Below, one piece after another: positions 59,364 to 64,000 of a stretch of 64,000 nucleotides of DNA. The notes below the pieces were generated by a model. It was not told the origin of the DNA. It saw nothing but the letters and a program-made list of their open reading frames with translations, and did not search any database. The position numbers and the translations under genes were made by a program. This DNA comes from Acinetobacter sp. ANC 4204 (GTDB taxonomy: Bacteria; Pseudomonadota; Gammaproteobacteria; Pseudomonadales; Moraxellaceae), in contig NZ_NEFZ01000001.1 of the NCBI RefSeq assembly GCF_002135205.1, positions 1 to 64,000 on the forward strand. Reading direction: 5' to 3'. Numbering within the stretch: position 1 is the stretch's first letter; each line of letters opens with the position of its first letter.

Positions 59364-60431
59364 CTATTTACGCAATTTAATTGTTGATTCAAGGGACTCT
59401 ATTTGAGTCTGCATATGATCAATTTTTTTGACCAGTTGGGTCAATGGCACATCTGCTAATTGTCTTAAACGCACAACCGTACGTTTCCACTTTTGATTTT
59501 CAAAAAGCCCTATGCCTGAAGAATAAGTTCCAGCCACAGAAATATTATTTGTGACCATTGACATTCCTGTTAACGTCACATTATCAGCAATATTTAAGTG
59601 TCCAGCAATTGCAGAACCACCACCAACAATACAATTTTTGCCAATGGTCGTGCTACCTGCTACAGCGGTCTTTGCAGCAAATGCAGAATTTGCACCGATT
59701 TTAACGTTATGTGCAATTTGCACAAGGTTATCAATAATGACACCATCTTCCAAAATCGTGTCATCCAAAGCACCTCGATCGACACTACAATTCGACCCAA
59801 TTCGCACATCATTTCCAATAATGACAGAACCCAATTGTGCAATGCGATGCCATTTACCTTGGTATGGAGCGAAACCAAAACCTTCTCCACCTATTGCAGT
59901 ATTGGCATGGATACGTACACGATCGCCAATTTTACATGACATTAAATTTACATGCGATTCAATCAGACCATTACGTCCAATTTCAACACCATCATGAATG
60001 GTGACATGCGACTGGATAATTGTATGATTACCAATCACACAATTTTCGCCAATCACAACATAATGACCAATATAGGCACTATCCGAAATAATTGCTGAGG
60101 AATGAATCTGTGCAGTACTTTCGATACCCTGCTCAGTATGCTTAGCCTCAAAAGCATGCGTTAAAATTGCAAATGCTAAATAAGGATTAGCAACAATAAT
60201 AAAGTTTTGATGTTCAACCAAGTGATCTTTCAAAGCTGCTGTAACAATGAAGGCTCCAGCTTTAGACTGTCGTGCTTGATCTAAGTATTTTTCACTATTC
60301 ACAAAAGCAACATGTCTAGACTCAGCAGAGTCTAGACTAGCCAATCCTTTGAAGATCAAGTCTGCTTGACCTACGCACTCACCTTGAACTAAACGAGCAA
60401 GATCTTCTAAGCGATATTGTTGAGGATTCAT
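59364..60431 (-). CDS. lpxD: UDP-3-O-(3-hydroxyacyl)glucosamine N-acyltransferase LpxD
   Basis: A 355-residue enzyme that N-acylates UDP-3-O-acylglucosamine in the third step of lipid A synthesis. The N-terminal uridine-binding domain (residues 1 to about 100) begins with [20 protein letters not shown]. The hexapeptide beta helix follows with the catalytic His in [14 protein letters not shown]. The C-terminal tail includes a short helical segment. The length is close to E. coli LpxD (341). It follows skp after four bases. Confidence 0.96.
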   Translation of the reverse strand: MNPQQYRLEDLARLVQGECVGQADLIFKGLASLDSAESRHVAFVNSEKYLDQARQSKAGAFIVTAALKDHLVEHQNFIIVANPYLAFAILTHAFEAKHTEQGIESTAQIHSSAIISDSAYIGHYVVIGENCVIGNHTIIQSHVTIHDGVEIGRNGLIESHVNLMSCKIGDRVRIHANTAIGGEGFGFAPYQGKWHRIAQLGSVIIGNDVRIGSNCSVDRGALDDTILEDGVIIDNLVQIAHNVKIGANSAFAAKTAVAGSTTIGKNCIVGGGSAIAGHLNIADNVTLTGMSMVTNNISVAGTYSSGIGLFENQKWKRTVVRLRQLADVPLTQLVKKIDHMQTQIESLESTIKLRK

Positions 60432-60435
60432 TGGA

Positions 60436-60930
60436 TTACTTAATTGCGTTAACCTTTTGAATCATTTTATCAGTTAAATCATACTTAGCGTCATAGGCAA
60501 GTGCCGAGTTTTTATTCAAAACAACATCTAATTGATTTTCTTTACGCAATTGTTCAGCAACTTGCTTCACTCGCGTATCAAAAACTGAACGAACTTGTTG
60601 AATAGAACTTTGTACACTATTTTGCATTGTTTGCTGTAAAGTATTGAACTCTTTCAGCTTCGTTTGGTATTGAGCCACTAATTTTTGCTTTTCTGCATCG
60701 CTTAATTTATCGCCAGTCTGCAAACGCTGTTGCAAGTCCTGAAGCTCTTTACCTAGTTGATCAAGCTTAGTGCTTTGTGGCTGTATTTTTTGTTGGAAGC
60801 TTGAGTTTTGTTGTTTTAAATATGTGCTATTTTCAACTACACGCTCAAGATCCACGACACCATAACCTGCCGCATTGACTACTGTTGAAGTTAAAGCCGT
60901 TAAAACCAATGCTGTAAAAATTTTTTTCAT
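60436..60930 (-). CDS. skp: Periplasmic chaperone Skp (OmpH)
   Basis: A 164-residue periplasmic protein with a signal peptide (about residues 1-20, ending VNAA) and the coiled, jellyfish-like helical arms (about residues 30-140) rich in Gln and Lys. [17 protein letters not shown] and the C-terminal [28 protein letters not shown] match the OmpH family. It holds unfolded outer-membrane proteins and delivers them to BamA, encoded just upstream. It is separated by 36 bases from bamA. Confidence 0.92.
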   Translation of the reverse strand: MKKIFTALVLTALTSTVVNAAGYGVVDLERVVENSTYLKQQNSSFQQKIQPQSTKLDQLGKELQDLQQRLQTGDKLSDAEKQKLVAQYQTKLKEFNTLQQTMQNSVQSSIQQVRSVFDTRVKQVAEQLRKENQLDVVLNKNSALAYDAKYDLTDKMIQKVNAIK

Positions 60931-60966
60931 GATTTAATCTGTCATATAAATAAAGAAAGGTCGACC

Positions 60967-63441
60967 TTAGAAGGTACGACCAATTTCAAATTGAATGCTC
61001 TTCGTCTCATCACCGTCTTTATCATTCAGTGGGAACGCATAGCTTAACGATAATGGGCCAATCATCGTAATCCACGTAAAGCCAACACCAACACTATAAC
61101 GCAAATTACTTAGGTCAAAACCATATTCATCTTTACAAGTTTTTCGCTCAGTTTCTGTAGAAAATACATCACATTGCGTATCGAAAACCTGACCACCTTC
61201 AGCAAAAATCACTGGGCGAACTTGACGCGTCCAATCGCCTTTAAATGGTAAAGGTAATGCCAATTCCGTACCAAATTGTACAAGTGCGTTACCACCCACT
61301 TCTTCAGGAGAAGGATCATTTTGACCTGTTTCAGTATAATAAACACCATCGTATTTAGGACCCAATGTACTTGTGTCATAACCACGAACCGAACCAAAAC
61401 CTCCAGCATAGAAGTTTTTGTAGAATGGAAGGTCATTACCATAACCCAACTTACCATAACCACGAAGTACGAAGTCCTTACCTAATGGAAGATACCCTTG
61501 TGCATCATAGGTAATTTTTTGATATTCAACATCACTACCAGGTAATGCAATTTCACCATTCACACGATGCGACATACCTGATGTTGGGAATACTGGACGG
61601 TTTAATGTATTATAAGACCAACCAAGGTTAATATTATAAGTAAAGAAATCGCCTTGATACTCTGAACTATATTCTTGGGTTGAAATTTCATTACCATCAT
61701 CATCAACACATACACCATCGCTCCAAGAACCAGAACAATATGTGCCTGTGCCAGTTTTCTTACCGCCATGTGCTAACAAATAATCACGCACATAGGTAGA
61801 TACGTATGGACCAGTGGTTACTTTAGTTTTATCAATCGTTAAGCCTGCACTAATATTTTGGTTTTCATCAATTGGATAACCAAAAGTCAGACCACCACCT
61901 AAGCTGTCTGTAACATAGTTGTTGACGTTATAGTCATCATCAAGCTTGGTTTTACGGTAATACATGTTATAACCACGTTTTACACCATCAATGGTGAAAT
62001 ACGGGTCAGTTACACTTAAATTATAATAGTCTTGCGTCTCTGAGCGTGTTAAATCAATAGCAACCGAATTACCCGTGCCCAAGAAATTCGTTTGACTTAA
62101 GCCTGCTTGGAACGTGACACCACCACTTTGCGAGAAACCAACAGCTAATGTTGTTGTACCAGAATGTTGTTCTTCAACATTTACATTAAGGTCGACTTGG
62201 TCTGCAGTATTCGGTACACGTGCTGGTTTAATATCAACAGTTTTAAAGAAACCTGTACGCTCTAAACGCACTTTAGATAAATCAATCTTTTCATTGCTCG
62301 CTAATGCACCTTCCATCTGACGCATTTCACGACGTAAAACCTCATCCGCAGTCTTGGTATTTCCTGCAAAGTTAATACGACGAACTGTCACTTGTTGACC
62401 CGGATTAATATAATAATTTAAGCCAACCAAGTGGGTTTCTTTATCAATCTGAGGCACTACATTAACTTCGGCATAGTAATAACCAGCATTGCCGTATTTA
62501 CGTAGAAGCAATTGTTTAACTGCATTTACTTTTTCTTGCGAGTAAATATCGCCATCTTTATAAATTTGTAATGCTTTTAGTTCTGAAGGTGTATATAAAG
62601 CATCACCTAAGAATTTGGTTTCGCCAAATTTGAATTGCTCACCTTCATCAACAGAAACTTCAACAAAAATATTCTTCTTGTCTTCACTTAAGTTTAAGCT
62701 TGAGTGATTAATATTAAAGTTGATATAGCCTTTGTTTAAATAAAGTGCACGTAACGACTCTAAGCTTGCGGCCATCTTTTCACGTGCATAACGATCATTA
62801 CGCGAAATAATAGAGGTCCAACCACTCTCTTTTACTGCAAACGCTTGTTCAATTTCGCTTTCTTTAAAAACGGTATTACCAATAATATTGATATCTACAA
62901 CTTTTGCAGCTTTACCTTCTACAAACTCAATCGTCAAATCTACACGATTGTTCGGCTTTGGTGTACTGACAACTTTTACATCAGCATCATAACGACCTTG
63001 CTGCATGTACTGTTGTTCAAGTTCAGACTCAACAGTTTGTAAGGCTGATTTTTTCAGCACTTCACCTTCTGTAATACCCATTTTTTTGAGACCTTCTTCT
63101 AAGGCCTCTTTAGGGATAAGCTTATTTCCTTTAAATTCAACTTTAGAAATAAGAGGACGTTCGACAACCTTGAAAACCAGCGTATCGCCCTGCTTTTCAG
63201 TTTTAATGTCATCAAATAAACCTGTTGCATACAAACTACGAATGGCATTGGCAAGCGCAGCATCGCTCACACGATCTCCACTGTTCAACGGAATCATTCC
63301 ATAAACATTTGCTGGCGTTAAACGAACAAGTCCATCAACCTTAATATCACGTACTATATAATCTTCTGCTGCATATACTTGTTGTACTGTTGCCATAGCA
63401 CTAACGAGCGCCAGAGGCATAAATAAATGTGTGTGCTGCAT
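60967..63441 (-). CDS. bamA: Outer-membrane protein assembly factor BamA
   Basis: An 824-residue Omp85 protein that inserts beta-barrel proteins in the outer membrane. A signal peptide (about residues 1-24) precedes five POTRA domains (about residues 25-425), the first starting DYIVRDIKVDGLVRLTPANVY. The 16-strand barrel follows, with the conserved lid-loop motif VRGYDTSTLGPK and a final Phe in SIQFEIGRTF, the C-terminal signature. An extra Cys-containing loop (near residues 595-605 and 745-755) may form disulfides. It is immediately upstream of skp, and downstream of rseP, in the usual envelope cluster. Confidence 0.97.
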   Translation of the reverse strand: MQHTHLFMPLALVSAMATVQQVYAAEDYIVRDIKVDGLVRLTPANVYGMIPLNSGDRVSDAALANAIRSLYATGLFDDIKTEKQGDTLVFKVVERPLISKVEFKGNKLIPKEALEEGLKKMGITEGEVLKKSALQTVESELEQQYMQQGRYDADVKVVSTPKPNNRVDLTIEFVEGKAAKVVDINIIGNTVFKESEIEQAFAVKESGWTSIISRNDRYAREKMAASLESLRALYLNKGYINFNINHSSLNLSEDKKNIFVEVSVDEGEQFKFGETKFLGDALYTPSELKALQIYKDGDIYSQEKVNAVKQLLLRKYGNAGYYYAEVNVVPQIDKETHLVGLNYYINPGQQVTVRRINFAGNTKTADEVLRREMRQMEGALASNEKIDLSKVRLERTGFFKTVDIKPARVPNTADQVDLNVNVEEQHSGTTTLAVGFSQSGGVTFQAGLSQTNFLGTGNSVAIDLTRSETQDYYNLSVTDPYFTIDGVKRGYNMYYRKTKLDDDYNVNNYVTDSLGGGLTFGYPIDENQNISAGLTIDKTKVTTGPYVSTYVRDYLLAHGGKKTGTGTYCSGSWSDGVCVDDDGNEISTQEYSSEYQGDFFTYNINLGWSYNTLNRPVFPTSGMSHRVNGEIALPGSDVEYQKITYDAQGYLPLGKDFVLRGYGKLGYGNDLPFYKNFYAGGFGSVRGYDTSTLGPKYDGVYYTETGQNDPSPEEVGGNALVQFGTELALPLPFKGDWTRQVRPVIFAEGGQVFDTQCDVFSTETERKTCKDEYGFDLSNLRYSVGVGFTWITMIGPLSLSYAFPLNDKDGDETKSIQFEIGRTF

Positions 63442-63486
63442 GCCAGTCTTTTCCGATGTAAAATTTAATTCCGTATCTACGCTTTC

Positions 63487-64000
63487 TTACAAACGCATAA
63501 AATCATTGAATAGTGCCAGAAGCATCATACTTCCGAGCAATACCATACCAATTTTCAAACCAACCAATTGTATTTGTTCAGAAACAGGTTTACCACGTAT
63601 CAGTTCTATAAAATAATAGACCAAATGTCCACCATCAAGCATAGGAATAGGTAATAAATTTAATATACCTAAACTAACGCTCATCAGCGCCATAAATGAG
63701 ATGAAAGTCTGCCACCCCATTTCTGCACTTTGTCCCGCAACTTTGGCAATGGTAATCGGCCCAGATAGGTTATCTAAACCAATCAAACCGCGTACCATTT
63801 TCACAATCGAGTTTAAAATCATACTCGACAATTGACCAGTTTTGTCCACCGCCATCATGAAGGCTTCGGCAGGATTATATTGTATCGTTTGTTTATATTC
63901 TGTAGGAATACTGATCTTTCCTGAGTCACTTTGTACACCCAAGACACCAGAAACCTTACCCATATTGTCGCGTTTACCTTGTGGCATCACTTCAAGCTGT
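63487..64000 (-). CDS. rseP: Site-2 metalloprotease RseP, C-terminal part (gene continues past the window)
   Basis: The last 170 or so residues of an intramembrane zinc protease that cuts anti-sigma factor RseA and leftover signal peptides. The second catalytic motif NLLPIPMLDGGHLVYY (LDG type) is visible, with the conserved LSGPITIAKVAGQSAEMG segment before it and closing hydrophobic helices. The HExxH site and PDZ domains must lie outside the window. The gap to bamA is 45 bases, as in the standard rseP-bamA order. Confidence 0.93.
   Translation of the reverse strand, partial: QLEVMPQGKRDNMGKVSGVLGVQSDSGKISIPTEYKQTIQYNPAEAFMMAVDKTGQLSSMILNSIVKMVRGLIGLDNLSGPITIAKVAGQSAEMGWQTFISFMALMSVSLGILNLLPIPMLDGGHLVYYFIELIRGKPVSEQIQLVGLKIGMVLLGSMMLLALFNDFMRL

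Noticed and set aside
59551..59997. 148-codon open frame on the plus strand opposite lpxD
   Set aside because: It lies wholly antisense to a clear lpxD gene and its composition (Pro/Thr/Ile/Ser rich) reflects the reverse of hexapeptide-repeat codons.

Overview
The window is a chromosomal segment from a gammaproteobacterium that is almost certainly an Acinetobacter (Moraxellaceae). The supporting signs are AT-rich DNA, the ispD-ftsB-eno-kdsA-pyrG order, the rseP-bamA-skp-lpxD-fabZ-lpxA envelope cluster, a cydP-cydA-cydB-cydX-ybgE oxidase operon, and a recA gene with no visible LexA box. The species cannot be fixed from sequence alone. Most genes are housekeeping. Variable material is concentrated between about 46.7 and 53.3 kb and around 56.4 kb.

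Layout. 1-0.12 kb: the right end of an IS30-type insertion sequence, touching the 3' end of pldA. 0.1-7.9 kb: outer-membrane phospholipase A, an M16C peptidase, a fourfold-repeat membrane protein, a GNAT, a PfkB-type sugar/nucleoside kinase, a Rieske protein and a YqiJ-like membrane protein. 8.5-11.8 kb: the cytochrome bd operon, including a 33-residue CydX. 11.9-19.0 kb: MarC, then the choline-to-glycine-betaine locus (betT divergent from betI-betB-betA) with a perfect 38-bp palindrome lying over both predicted promoters. 19.5-23 kb: mqo, an MFS exporter and a small membrane protein. 23-29.3 kb: rodA, then ispD, ftsB, eno, kdsA and pyrG, all on the minus strand. 29.5-34.6 kb: a lipoprotein, a LysR regulator divergent from an aldo/keto reductase plus MFS pair, a YheT-type hydrolase and an NTF2-like protein. 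34.8-38.5 kb: fadH divergent from a PadR regulator with two operator-like palindromes, then a hydrolase. 38.6-41.1 kb: a double-thioredoxin-fold GST-like protein, rraA, an SDR protein and rpsT. 41.3-46.7 kb: a large M66 (StcE/TagA-like) lipoprotein metalloprotease with a ricin-type lectin domain, an unknown protein, a histidine phosphatase and cysQ. 47-53 kb: two paralogous small proteins of unknown function, a LysE exporter, decayed ORFs, a frameshifted GNAT, a RimJ-like GNAT, and a MerR regulator divergent from an SDR reductase. 53.3-56.3 kb: yrfG-hslR and recA-recX. 56.4-58 kb: a frameshifted membrane-protein gene, the 4.5S SRP RNA gene and cpoB. 58-64 kb: lpxA, fabZ, lpxD, skp, bamA and the 3' part of rseP.

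The genes fit an aerobic, osmotolerant bacterium. Cytochrome bd and Mqo feed and drain the quinone pool. BetT/BetA/BetB convert imported choline to betaine. The minus-strand block at 58-64 kb builds lipid A and the outer membrane. Several divergent regulator/target pairs (betI, LysR, PadR, MerR) carry visible inverted repeats that make testable operator predictions. I found no CRISPR array, tRNA, rRNA, prophage or recognisable defence island. The least explained items are the tandem small-protein paralogues at 47.1-47.9 kb, the three evenly spaced repeats upstream of the cyd operon, and the cluster of broken genes at 48.9-50.4 and 56.4-56.8 kb.
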